Assembly (NCBI GenBank): GCA_002392265.1 | Contig: DGGP01000123.1 | Coordinates: forward strand, 1 to 6,727 | Reading direction: 5' to 3' | Length of the DNA: 6,727 nt | From: Firmicutes bacterium UBA3871 | GTDB lineage: Bacteria > Bacillota > Clostridia > Peptostreptococcales > Anaerovoracaceae | Shown: positions 1 to 5,583 of the stretch, piece after piece | Position numbering within the stretch: the first letter of the stretch is position 1 | Layout: every line of letters begins with the position of its first letter | Made by a program: the position numbers and the translations under genes | The notes under the pieces: generated by a model | Database searches by the model: none | Told to the model about the DNA's origin: nothing | The model's input: the letters and a program-made list of their open reading frames with translations, nothing else

Positions 1-635
1 CCGATGATGTTCATGATTTCGCTCTTGTTAGGCTCCGGTCTGCGCTTGTCAACGATTGCGATAGGACAGTTAAGGAACTGAGCTACGTTTCTCGCTCTCG
101 AAACGCTGCCGTGGTCAGGCGATACGACTACGAGATTGTCAAGATTCTTTTCCTTGTAGTACTTTACCAGAATAGGCATGCCTACGAGGTGGTCAACCGG
201 AATATTGAAATATCCCTGAATCTGAGCTGCGTGAAGGTCCATTGTAACGACTCTGTCAACGCCTGCTGCAACCAAAAGGTCTGCAACCAGCTTTGCTGTG
301 ATTGGGTCTCTGGCCTTTGTCTTGCGGTCCTGACGCGCATATCCGTAATAAGGAATAACTGCGTTTATTCTGCCTGCAGAAGCTCTCTTCATGGCGTCAA
401 CCATGATGAGTAATTCCATAAGGTTATTGTTTACCGGATCGCATGTCGACTGCACGATATAGCAATCAACACCTCTGACGGTTTCCCATAAGTTAACTGA
501 AATTTCACCATCGCTGAATGTGTTTACCGTGGCCTTGCCCAGTGGCTTGCCCATAATAGAGGCAATCTCCTCTGCCAGCTCAGGATGTGAATTTCCTGCG
601 AATACTTTGAAATCTGTAAATGCTCCTGCTTTCAT
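1..635 (-). CDS. prs: Ribose-phosphate pyrophosphokinase (PRPP synthase), C-terminus cut by window edge
   Basis: This enzyme makes 5-phosphoribosyl-1-pyrophosphate from ribose-5-phosphate and ATP in the cytoplasm, supplying purine, pyrimidine, NAD, His and Trp synthesis. The first 211 codons are visible; the family is usually about 310-320 residues. Family motifs read by translation are FSDGEI (residues 40-45), RQDRK (101-105, ATP site), [12 protein letters not shown] (132-143, with the catalytic-region His135), [12 protein letters not shown] (172-183) and DKRRP (196-200). The PRPP-binding loop (DDxxDTGGT type) should lie just beyond the left edge, so the completeness of the site cannot be judged. 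The start ATG at 635-633 has an AGGAG box 6 bases upstream (646-642). It is the last visible gene of the leftward cluster, 119 bases after the glmU-like gene, and may be read through or have its own weak promoter. Confidence 0.97.
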   Translation of the reverse strand, partial: MKAGAFTDFKVFAGNSHPELAEEIASIMGKPLGKATVNTFSDGEISVNLWETVRGVDCYIVQSTCDPVNNNLMELLIMVDAMKRASAGRINAVIPYYGYARQDRKTKARDPITAKLVADLLVAAGVDRVVTMDLHAAQIQGYFNIPVDHLVGMPILVKYYKEKNLDNLVVVSPDHGSVSRARNVAQFLNCPIAIVDKRRPEPNKSEIMNII

Positions 636-637
636 TT

Positions 638-646
638 CCCTCTCCT
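638..646 (-). promoter_or_regulatory. Ribosome binding site of prs
   Basis: AGGAGAGGG on the minus strand. The AGGAG part ends 6 bases before the ATG at 635, which fixes the start of prs. Confidence 0.85.
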
Positions 647-678
647 ATATACATATAAAACTTTTTGTTAGATAATGT

Positions 679-707
679 TCGCTCTGCGTCTTCCATGCGC
701 AGGGCGA
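679..707 (-). other. Hairpin in the leader between the glmU-like gene and prs
   Basis: Ten-base arms (679-688 and 698-707) pair around a 9-base loop. In the minus-strand transcript there is one A-C mismatch; the plus-strand copy would have a G-U pair there. No U-run follows on the minus strand, so it is not a normal intrinsic terminator. It could be a processing or stability element separating prs from the upstream genes, or an attenuator-like leader structure. The role is inferred only from its position. Confidence 0.4.
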
Positions 708-714
708 CACTTTG

Positions 715-743
715 ACTTTATCACAAGGCCGCATAAAATTCAA
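715..743 (-). promoter_or_regulatory. Possible weak promoter for prs
   Basis: Minus strand TTGAAT (743-738), a 17-base spacer, then TAAAGT (720-715). Each hexamer matches the sigma-A consensus at 4 of 6 positions, so chance occurrence is quite possible. If real, transcription would start near 708 and the transcript would begin with the hairpin at 679-707. Confidence 0.25.
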
Positions 744-754
744 GGTAAGTCTAA

Positions 755-1459
755 CTATTTTTTCTCTTTTTTGAGTATGCCCGTACGTTCAACATAGCCC
801 TCGATATCTTTTTGCTCTCTGGCCCTGCTGATACGAAGCGCTCCCGCCGGCACATCGCGTGTAACGGTGCTGCCTGCAGCTATGTAAGCCTTTTCGCCGA
901 CCTTTACAGGTGCCACAAGGTTTGTGTTGCATCCTATGAAGGCTCCGTCCTCCACCGTGCAGCGCGACTTGCTGTGGCCGTTGTAGTTTACGAATACTAC
1001 ACCGCAACCCAGATTTACATCACGCCCCACATCGGAGTCTCCGATGTAAGTCAGATGGCTTGCCTTTGCGCCGTCGCCCATGCTGGAGTTCTTGACTTCC
1101 ACAAAATCCCCCACCTTGCAGTGGCTGCCGACGTGGCTGTTCGGTCTCATATAAGCAAACGGCCCCACGTGAGTCTCTTCGCCCACGGTCGATTCCAAAA
1201 TAACCGAAGACTGCACATCTGTGCCGTTTCCGATTTTACTGTCAACTATGCGGCTGTTTTGACCAATCAGGCAGTTTTCGCCGATTTCGGTGTTACCCTG
1301 CAAAACTACGCATGGATAGATGACGGTGCCCTTTCCGATTTTAACGGTCTCGTCAATATATGCCTGATATATGTCAATAAACTCGACACCGTTTTCCATA
1401 TGCTTCATCACAATCTCGAGTCTTTTGGCTTCCTTTGCCTGATATTCTTCGTATGTCAT
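755..1459 (-). CDS. glmU: GlmU-type glucosamine-1-phosphate acetyltransferase, lacking the uridylyltransferase half
   Basis: This is a 234-residue left-handed beta-helix protein matching only the C-terminal half of GlmU (full length about 455). The N-terminal part (1-24) corresponds to the connecting helix and ends KHMENGV; hexapeptide-repeat coils fill about 28-205. By comparison with E. coli GlmU the acetyl-transfer and acetyl-CoA residues are present: R105 (R333), K123 (K351), H135 (H363), Y138 (Y366), N149, N158, K164 (K392) and R212 (R440). Position 177 is Cys where E. coli has Ser405. It should acetylate GlcN-1-P using acetyl-CoA. The nucleotidyltransferase domain with its GxGTRM-type loop is absent, so UDP-GlcNAc formation needs a second protein. 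The ATG at 1459 follows the murC stop by one base; a GAGGAG box (1478-1473) lies inside murC at a long 13-base spacing. The Lys-rich end (KKEKK) is intact. The gene symbol is given for homology, not for full GlmU function. Confidence 0.9.
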   Translation of the reverse strand: MTYEEYQAKEAKRLEIVMKHMENGVEFIDIYQAYIDETVKIGKGTVIYPCVVLQGNTEIGENCLIGQNSRIVDSKIGNGTDVQSSVILESTVGEETHVGPFAYMRPNSHVGSHCKVGDFVEVKNSSMGDGAKASHLTYIGDSDVGRDVNLGCGVVFVNYNGHSKSRCTVEDGAFIGCNTNLVAPVKVGEKAYIAAGSTVTRDVPAGALRISRAREQKDIEGYVERTGILKKEKK

Positions 1460-1460
1460 A

Positions 1461-2873
1461 TTACTTCTTTATCTCCTCAAAATCCTTGTTTAGTATCAGT
1501 TCTCCGACTTTGTAAATATCCCCTGCGCCCATTGTCAGAACGACATCGCCCTTTTTCGCATGCTCGTACACGTAATCGGCAATCTCCTCAAAGGTCGGAA
1601 TAAATACAACAGCCTTGCTCGGATGCTTTGAACGAATCTCTTCGGCCAGCTTTTCGGAGCTGATTTTATATATGTTCTTTTCCCGTGCGGCATAGATTTC
1701 CGCTAGAACGAGTACATCGGCATCTGCAAACGCATCCGCAAACTGATCAAAGAGTGCCAGGGTCCTGGTGTAAGTATGCGGCTGGAAGCAGCACCATAAA
1801 AGGTTGTGCGGTATCTTTGAGGCAGCTGCGAGAGTCGCCTTGATTTCAGTCGGGTGGTGAGCATAGTCGTCTATTACCTGCACGCCGGCTTCCGTCGTGC
1901 CCGTTATGTCGAATCTTCTGTCTGTTCCGGTAAATTCATGAAGGGTTTCAATGATTACATCAACCGGCGCATCGAGTCTGTGACAGCATGCAAAGGCTGC
2001 GAGGGCATTTAATATATTGTGCTCGCCGGGTACCGCCAGCTGCACTCTGCCGAGGCGCTTTTTTTCCTTGCCCTCTCCGCCGGTGCAGACATCAAATACA
2101 GGTCTGCCCTCGTCTGTCCATTCGATGTTTTCAGCAAAGTAGTCGCAGTTATCGGAAAGACCGAATGTAACAACTCCCGGCTTTCCCTTTATAACACTGT
2201 GAACGAAAGGATTTGCGTCGTATGCGACAATCATTCCGTCCTCAGGCACATAGCTTGCGAACTTATCAAATGACCTGGTTATATGGTTTATATCCTTGAA
2301 ATAATCCAGATGGTCGGAATCGATATTCAGGATAATCTCGATTTTTGGCGAAAGTGAAAGGAAGCTGTCCATGTATTCGCAAGCCTCCGTAACGAAATAC
2401 TCGCCTTTGCCTACGGCCACGTTTCCGCCCAGTTCGCTGAGAGTTCCGCCCACCAGAATAGTCGGGTCAAAGGCTGCTCTCTTTAATATCAGGGATACCA
2501 TCGATGTCGTGGTCGTCTTTCCGTGAGTTCCCGAGATTGCGATGCTGTAGCTGTATTCGGTCATCAGTGCGCCGAGCGCTTCTGCCCTCGTAACTGCCGG
2601 GATTCCCAGCTCCTTTGCGCGCTTTAGCTCCGGATTATCGGTGCTCACCGCATTGGTGTAGATAACCAGGTCTGCGCCTTCAACATTCTTTTCTCTGTGT
2701 CCGAGATAAACAATTGCACCCTGCTCGATTAAACGGTCCGTCATTGCGGATTCCTTCATATCCGAACCCGTTACGGTCTTTCCTCTGGAGAGCAGTATTT
2801 CAGCGATAGCCGAAACTCCGATTCCGCCTATTCCTATGCAATGTATCTGATTGCAATTTGCAAGATTAATCAA
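1461..2873 (-). CDS. murC: UDP-N-acetylmuramate--L-alanine ligase
   Basis: This cytoplasmic Mur ligase joins L-Ala to UDP-MurNAc using ATP, the first peptide step of peptidoglycan synthesis. It has 470 residues, normal for the family. The N-terminal Rossmann domain has IGIGGIGVSAIAE (13-25). The central ATPase domain has the P-loop GTHGKTTTTS (115-124), the acidic motif EACEYMDSFL (163-172) and NIDSDHLDYF (183-192). HNILNALAA (285-293) and the C-terminal ligase domain with DYAHHPTEI (336-344) follow. The start is TTG (2873-2871), supported by a GGGAGG box (2888-2883) 9 bases upstream and by the TTGA overlap with the coaBC stop, a layout typical of translational coupling. The EACEYMDSF form differs from the EADESD of enteric MurC, and I regard it as a clostridial variant rather than a defect. 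Confidence 0.97.
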   Translation of the reverse strand: MINLANCNQIHCIGIGGIGVSAIAEILLSRGKTVTGSDMKESAMTDRLIEQGAIVYLGHREKNVEGADLVIYTNAVSTDNPELKRAKELGIPAVTRAEALGALMTEYSYSIAISGTHGKTTTTSMVSLILKRAAFDPTILVGGTLSELGGNVAVGKGEYFVTEACEYMDSFLSLSPKIEIILNIDSDHLDYFKDINHITRSFDKFASYVPEDGMIVAYDANPFVHSVIKGKPGVVTFGLSDNCDYFAENIEWTDEGRPVFDVCTGGEGKEKKRLGRVQLAVPGEHNILNALAAFACCHRLDAPVDVIIETLHEFTGTDRRFDITGTTEAGVQVIDDYAHHPTEIKATLAAASKIPHNLLWCCFQPHTYTRTLALFDQFADAFADADVLVLAEIYAAREKNIYKISSEKLAEEIRSKHPSKAVVFIPTFEEIADYVYEHAKKGDVVLTMGAGDIYKVGELILNKDFEEIKK

Positions 2874-4084
2874 TTCTGTTTTCCTCCCATTTTAATCGCT
2901 CTGTCGATGATTGCATTTGCAGCATCGAATTTGCTCATGATTTCAAGCTCATCACAGGAATCCTTTGTAATGATTGTGATGACGTTTGTATCCGTACCAA
3001 AGCCGGCGCCCTTAACCTTCAGGTTGTTTGCGACTATCATGTCAATATTTTTCTTTGTGAGCTTTGCACGGGAGTTTTCAATCATATTTTCGGTTTCCAT
3101 GGAAAAACCGCAGATAACCTGTCCGTCTTTCCTGTTTTCACCCAAGGCCTTTAATATGTCCTGAGTGCGCTTCAGCGGTATGGACATATCTTCATCCTTT
3201 TTCTTTATCTTGTTGTCCGCAGTGGTCAGCGGAGTGTAGTCCGCAACAGCCGCAGCCTTGAAAATGAAATCACATTTTCCTGCGTTTGCGATAACCGCTT
3301 CATACATGTCGGCAGCCGATTTTATGCGAATTACATCAACATAAAGAGGTGGCTCTACAGAGGTCTCGCCCGTAACGAGGGTTACTGCTGCGCCGCGCAG
3401 CATGCAGGCCTTTGCGATTGCGTATCCCATCTTGCCGGTCGAGTGGTTTGTGATGTAGCGCACAGGATCGATTGCTTCCTGAGTCGGGCCCGCCGTAACG
3501 AGGACCTTTTTTCCTTCCATGTCGCGAGGCAGCGCTACGTAGCGGAGTATATGCTCAAAAATCTCTGCAGGCTCGGGCATCTTTCCGTCGCCTGAGTCTC
3601 CGCATGCGAGGTGGCCTGCAGCCGGGCTTATCACATTAAAGCCGTAACGGCGAAGCGTCTCGATATTGTCCTGCGTCGCCGGGTTGTGATACATATTTGT
3701 ATTCATTGCGGGCACGACAAGCTTTGGTGCGGTGCTTGCAAGAACCGTCGTAGTCAGCATATCGTCGGCAATGCCGTGAGCCAGCTTTGCGATAATGTTA
3801 GCTGTAGCCGGTGCTATGACGATGACATCCGCCGCCTTTGCAAGCGATATGTGCTTTACATCATATTTATAATCACGGTCAAACATTCCCACTACACATC
3901 TGTTCCCCGTCAGGGTTTCAAATGTGAGCGGCGCTATAAACTCTGTCGCATGCTCGGTCATGATTGTATTTACCACCGCTCCGCTCTGCTTTAGCATCGA
4001 AGCCAGTGATGCGATTTTGTACGCTGCGATTCCGCCGCTGATACAAAGAAGAATATTCTTTTCCTTTAATATATTTTGAACCAT
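2870..4084 (-). CDS. coaBC: Bifunctional phosphopantothenoylcysteine decarboxylase / phosphopantothenate--cysteine ligase
   Basis: This enzyme performs two successive CoA-synthesis steps: CoaB couples cysteine to 4'-phosphopantothenate (CTP-dependent in bacteria) and CoaC decarboxylates the product using FMN. It has 404 residues from the chosen start. The CoaC domain (about 8-185) has ISGGIAAYK (15-23), HIS with catalytic His78, PAMNTNMY with Asn128, and the substrate-clamp motif GHLACGDSGDGKM with Cys161. The CoaB domain (about 190-404) has TAGPTQEAIDPVRYITN (197-213), STGKMG (215-220), FKAAAVADY (275-283) and a Lys-rich NKIKKK (291-296). I chose ATG 4084 over the in-frame GTG at 4105. The GGAGG box (4100-4096) serves the ATG, and the promoter predicts transcription starting near 4102, which would leave out the GTG. 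It is the first gene of the leftward cluster, and its TGA overlaps the murC TTG. Confidence 0.96.
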   Translation of the reverse strand: MVQNILKEKNILLCISGGIAAYKIASLASMLKQSGAVVNTIMTEHATEFIAPLTFETLTGNRCVVGMFDRDYKYDVKHISLAKAADVIVIAPATANIIAKLAHGIADDMLTTTVLASTAPKLVVPAMNTNMYHNPATQDNIETLRRYGFNVISPAAGHLACGDSGDGKMPEPAEIFEHILRYVALPRDMEGKKVLVTAGPTQEAIDPVRYITNHSTGKMGYAIAKACMLRGAAVTLVTGETSVEPPLYVDVIRIKSAADMYEAVIANAGKCDFIFKAAAVADYTPLTTADNKIKKKDEDMSIPLKRTQDILKALGENRKDGQVICGFSMETENMIENSRAKLTKKNIDMIVANNLKVKGAGFGTDTNVITIITKDSCDELEIMSKFDAANAIIDRAIKMGGKQN

Positions 4085-4108
4085 ATTTTGTACATCCTCC
4101 AACACTTT

Positions 4109-4137
4109 ATTATGTACTTAATCGCACTCTGTGTCAA
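4109..4137 (-). promoter_or_regulatory. Promoter of the coaBC-murC-glmU cluster
   Basis: On the minus strand, TTGACA (4137-4132) is followed by a 17-base spacer and CATAAT (4114-4109): a perfect -35 and a 5 of 6 -10 box. The expected start is near 4102, giving a leader of only about 18 bases before ATG 4084. The -35 box lies 3 bases from the edge of the repeat array. Confidence 0.85.
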
Positions 4138-4140
4138 CTC

Positions 4141-4254
4141 TGGGGACAGGCACCAAATTGGAATTTTTTCTAATTTGGTGCCAGTCCCCAAATTGGAATT
4201 TTTTCTAATTTGGTGCCAGTCCCCAAATTCGCTTTTTTTCTAATTTGGGGACAG
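4141..4254. repeat. Hairpin-forming tandem repeat array, 35-base period, three units
   Basis: Three copies of CCAAATT-N12-AATTTGG start at 4153, 4188 and 4223, exactly 35 bases apart. Two identical linkers TGCCAGTCC (4179-4187, 4214-4222) separate them. The 12-base cores are GGAATTTTTTCT twice and CGCTTTTTTTCT once. Both ends carry TGGGGACAG (4141-4149 and 4246-4254) in the same orientation. Units 1 and 3 form larger hairpins. 4141-4159 pairs with 4172-4190 over 19 bases with one mismatch, extending inward by a G-U and three more pairs to a TTTT loop. 4217-4229 pairs with 4242-4254 with one mismatch. Copies are nearly identical, suggesting recent duplication. The GGGGACAGGCACC word recalls REP-like intergenic repeats mobilised by Y1-type (RAYT) transposases. 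That link is from memory, and no transposase is in the window. Confidence 0.9.
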
Positions 4255-4261
4255 CCGGCTA

Positions 4262-4290
4262 TTGCTATACCCCGAACGTTATGTTAGAAT
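4262..4290 (+). promoter_or_regulatory. Promoter of purR
   Basis: TTGCTA (4262-4267), a 17-base spacer, and TAGAAT (4285-4290), preceded by TG one base upstream (4282-4283), so it is an extended -10. The expected start is near 4297. The -35 box begins 8 bases after the repeat array. Confidence 0.7.
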
Positions 4291-4311
4291 GTTTGAAAAT
4301 AGTTCGTTTTT
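4268..4311. promoter_or_regulatory. Pair of inverted PurBox-like operators over the purR promoter
   Basis: The PurBox of Gram-positive PurR is AWWWCCGAACWWT. Site 1 (4268-4280, plus strand) keeps the CCGAAC core and the final T but has a poor A/T-rich left flank. Site 2 (4299-4311) read on the minus strand is AAAAACGAACTAT, 12 of 13 positions. The two face each other, 18 bases apart, close to the arrangement I recall for Bacillus PurR targets. Site 1 sits in the promoter spacer and site 2 over the first transcribed bases, so binding should repress purR. This implies autoregulation, with PRPP relieving repression. Regulation of coaBC is not implied, since its promoter is about 130 bases away. 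Confidence 0.65.
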
Positions 4312-4317
4312 ATTATT

Positions 4318-4323
4318 GGAGGG
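4318..4323 (+). promoter_or_regulatory. Ribosome binding site of purR
   Basis: GGAGGG. It is only 2 bases from the first ATG (4326) and 5 bases from the second (4329), so it favours 4329 as the main start. Confidence 0.8.
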
Positions 4324-4328
4324 AAATG

Positions 4329-5141
4329 ATGAAAAGAACAGAAAGAGTAGCAGCACTTATCAAGATACTAAGCGACAGCCCTTGCACAGATTTCAGCCTC
4401 GGCTATTTCTGCGATATGTTCGATGCGGCAAAGAGCAGCATCAGTGAGGACCTGCACATGGCGGCAGACATAATGAAGGAAATGCAGGCCGGCGAAATCG
4501 TCACGACTGCCGGTGCAAGCGGCGGCGTCAGATACATACCGAGCATCTCCGACAGAGAAGTTGAAATTCTCCAGAAAAAGCTCTGCGAAGATTTGCAGGA
4601 CAAAAGCCGCGTACTGGGCGGAGGCTTTCTCTACACCTCTGACATCATGGGAAACGGCAACCTGATGAAACGCGCAGCCACAGTCTTTGCAAGGAAGTTC
4701 TACAGCAAGAACGCCGACTACGTTGCGACAATCGAGACAAAAGGCATACCTGTTGCGACCATGCTTGCTCAGATGCTGAACCTCCCACTGGTCATTATCA
4801 GAAGAGAGACCAAAATCAGCGAAGGCTCCACAGTTTCAATAAACTACTTTTCGGGGTCTTATGACAGAGTGCAAAAGATGTCAATTGCAAAGCGTGCGGT
4901 AGAGCCGGGCTCAAGCGCCATCATAATAGACGACTTCATGCGCGGCGGCGGCTCAATAAAAGGAATTGCCGAAATTCTTTCCGAGTTTGATGTCAGTGTT
5001 GCGGGTGTAGGCGTTATCATCGCCAGCGTTCAGCCCGAAAAGAAGAAAATCGCGGAATATGTTCCGCTGGTATACATGGATGAGGTGAACCCGGACGAAA
5101 AGCAGATAAAAGTATTTCCGAATAGTCTGATTTTTGTATAA
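4329..5141 (+). CDS. purR: PurR, PRPP-responsive repressor of purine genes (Gram-positive type)
   Basis: This is a DNA-binding regulator with an N-terminal winged helix (about 1-72; AAKSSISEDL at 33-42 is the characteristic helix region) and a C-terminal phosphoribosyltransferase-like domain (about 75-270). That domain includes ETKGIPVA (136-143), EGSTVSINYFSGS (165-177), MSIAKR (184-189) and the PRPP-binding loop IIIDDFMRGGGSI (198-210). In this family PRPP binding lowers affinity for PurBox DNA, so purine genes are repressed when PRPP is low. It has 270 residues, near the roughly 285 of B. subtilis PurR. ATG 4329 was chosen for its spacing to GGAGGG; ATG 4326, one codon earlier, cannot be excluded. 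The frame stays open back to 4245, but that extension includes the promoter, operators and repeat and has no ribosome binding site. spoVG follows 81 bases after the stop with its own promoter. Confidence 0.96.
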   Translation: MKRTERVAALIKILSDSPCTDFSLGYFCDMFDAAKSSISEDLHMAADIMKEMQAGEIVTTAGASGGVRYIPSISDREVEILQKKLCEDLQDKSRVLGGGFLYTSDIMGNGNLMKRAATVFARKFYSKNADYVATIETKGIPVATMLAQMLNLPLVIIRRETKISEGSTVSINYFSGSYDRVQKMSIAKRAVEPGSSAIIIDDFMRGGGSIKGIAEILSEFDVSVAGVGVIIASVQPEKKKIAEYVPLVYMDEVNPDEKQIKVFPNSLIFV

Positions 5142-5147
5142 TTTTCC

Positions 5148-5176
5148 TTGCCTGTACCGGCTTAATGTGTTATAAT
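5148..5176 (+). promoter_or_regulatory. Promoter of spoVG
   Basis: TTGCCT (5148-5153), a 17-base spacer, and a perfect TATAAT (5171-5176) with TG at 5168-5169 making an extended -10. The expected start is near 5183, giving a leader of about 40 bases. This looks like a vegetative sigma-A promoter. I see no clear sigma-H-type promoter such as spoVG has in Bacillus, though the -35 region is AT-poor and a second promoter inside purR is possible. Confidence 0.75.
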
Positions 5177-5205
5177 TACTTAACATCAATTAATGCTAGT
5201 AGGAA

Positions 5206-5213
5206 AGGTGGTG
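5206..5213 (+). promoter_or_regulatory. Ribosome binding site of spoVG
   Basis: AGGTGGTG, 9 bases before ATG 5223. It decides in favour of 5223 over the in-frame ATG at 5193, which has no ribosome binding site and lies only about 10 bases after the predicted transcription start. Confidence 0.75.
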
Positions 5214-5222
5214 TCTCATTTA

Positions 5223-5507
5223 ATGAATATCACGGATGTTAGAGTTCGCAAGGTAAACGACGAAGGCAAGATGAAAGCTGTTGTTTCCATTACCTTTGAT
5301 GACGAATTTGTAGTACATGATATCAAAATCATCGAGGGTCAAAATGGATTATTTGTCGCCATGCCATCCCGTAAGATGGGCGAGGGCGACTTCAGAGACA
5401 TCGCGCACCCTCTCGTATCCGAAACGAGAAATAAAATTAAGCAGGCTGTTTTCGCCGAGTACGAAAAGGTTCTCGCCGAGGGCACCGATGGCAGTGATGA
5501 GGCCTAA
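5223..5507 (+). CDS. spoVG: SpoVG family nucleic-acid-binding regulator
   Basis: This is a small protein of 94 residues matching SpoVG over its whole length: [11 protein letters not shown] (1-11), [12 protein letters not shown] (28-39), NGLFVAMPS (41-49), the variable loop RKMGEGD (50-56), FRDIAHPL (57-64) and a C-terminal helix (65-85), then an acidic end (EGTDGSDEA). SpoVG proteins bind DNA and RNA and affect septation, sporulation, capsule and virulence genes in various Firmicutes. The protein is present in non-sporulating species too, so it does not prove sporulation here. purR-spoVG is a conserved neighbourhood, but the glmU-prs genes that usually follow are instead on the opposite strand to the left. 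A hairpin terminator begins 18 bases after the stop. Confidence 0.96.
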   Translation: MNITDVRVRKVNDEGKMKAVVSITFDDEFVVHDIKIIEGQNGLFVAMPSRKMGEGDFRDIAHPLVSETRNKIKQAVFAEYEKVLAEGTDGSDEA

Positions 5508-5525
5508 TTTTAAACATCGAAATTC

Positions 5526-5558
5526 AAAAATCCACTTTGTCGCCAAAGTGGATTTTTT
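5526..5558. terminator. Bidirectional intrinsic terminator between spoVG and the EEP-family gene
   Basis: Arms ATCCACTTTG (5530-5539) and CAAAGTGGAT (5544-5553) pair perfectly around a TCGC loop. T-run 5553-5558 follows on the plus strand and an A-run (5526-5530) gives a U-run on the minus strand. It lies between two converging genes and should stop both transcripts. Confidence 0.9.
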
Positions 5559-5583
5559 ATTGCTTTTATTACTTTTAATACTG

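Noticed and set aside
111..413. 100-codon open frame on the plus strand opposite prs.
   Set aside because: It is a shadow of the well-conserved prs coding sequence, with no family resemblance of its own.
679..707. Intrinsic terminator between the glmU-like gene and prs.
   Set aside because: No U-run follows the stem on the minus strand, and the stem has a mismatch.
812..1603. 263-codon open frame on the plus strand.
   Set aside because: It lies wholly opposite the glmU-like gene and the end of murC, has no recognisable motif, is rich in Cys and His as antisense frames often are, and lacks a good ribosome binding site.
1459..1700. A frameshifted GlmU N-terminal domain upstream of the acetyltransferase.
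   Set aside because: This stretch is the intact C-terminal end of murC, and no nucleotidyltransferase motif is seen in other frames.
4085..4105. A longer coaBC starting at GTG 4105.
   Set aside because: It would start at or before the predicted transcription start (about 4102), and its codons contain the GGAGG box that serves ATG 4084.
4141..4254. CRISPR array.
   Set aside because: The repeats are palindromic, and the stretches between them are identical or nearly so rather than unique spacers. Only three units are present and no cas gene is visible.
4141..4254. Intrinsic terminator for a neighbouring gene.
   Set aside because: Both flanking genes start here rather than end, and the T-runs are in the loops, not after the stems.
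4245..4328. A longer purR starting at ATG 4245, adding 28 residues.
   Set aside because: The extension starts inside the repeat array and runs through the promoter, both PurBox sites and the GGAGGG box. The added residues match nothing known at the PurR N-terminus, and the predicted transcript starts near 4297.
4085..4328. Riboswitch upstream of coaBC or purR.
   Set aside because: The predicted leaders are about 18 and 32 bases, too short to hold one, and the structured repeat lies upstream of both transcription starts.
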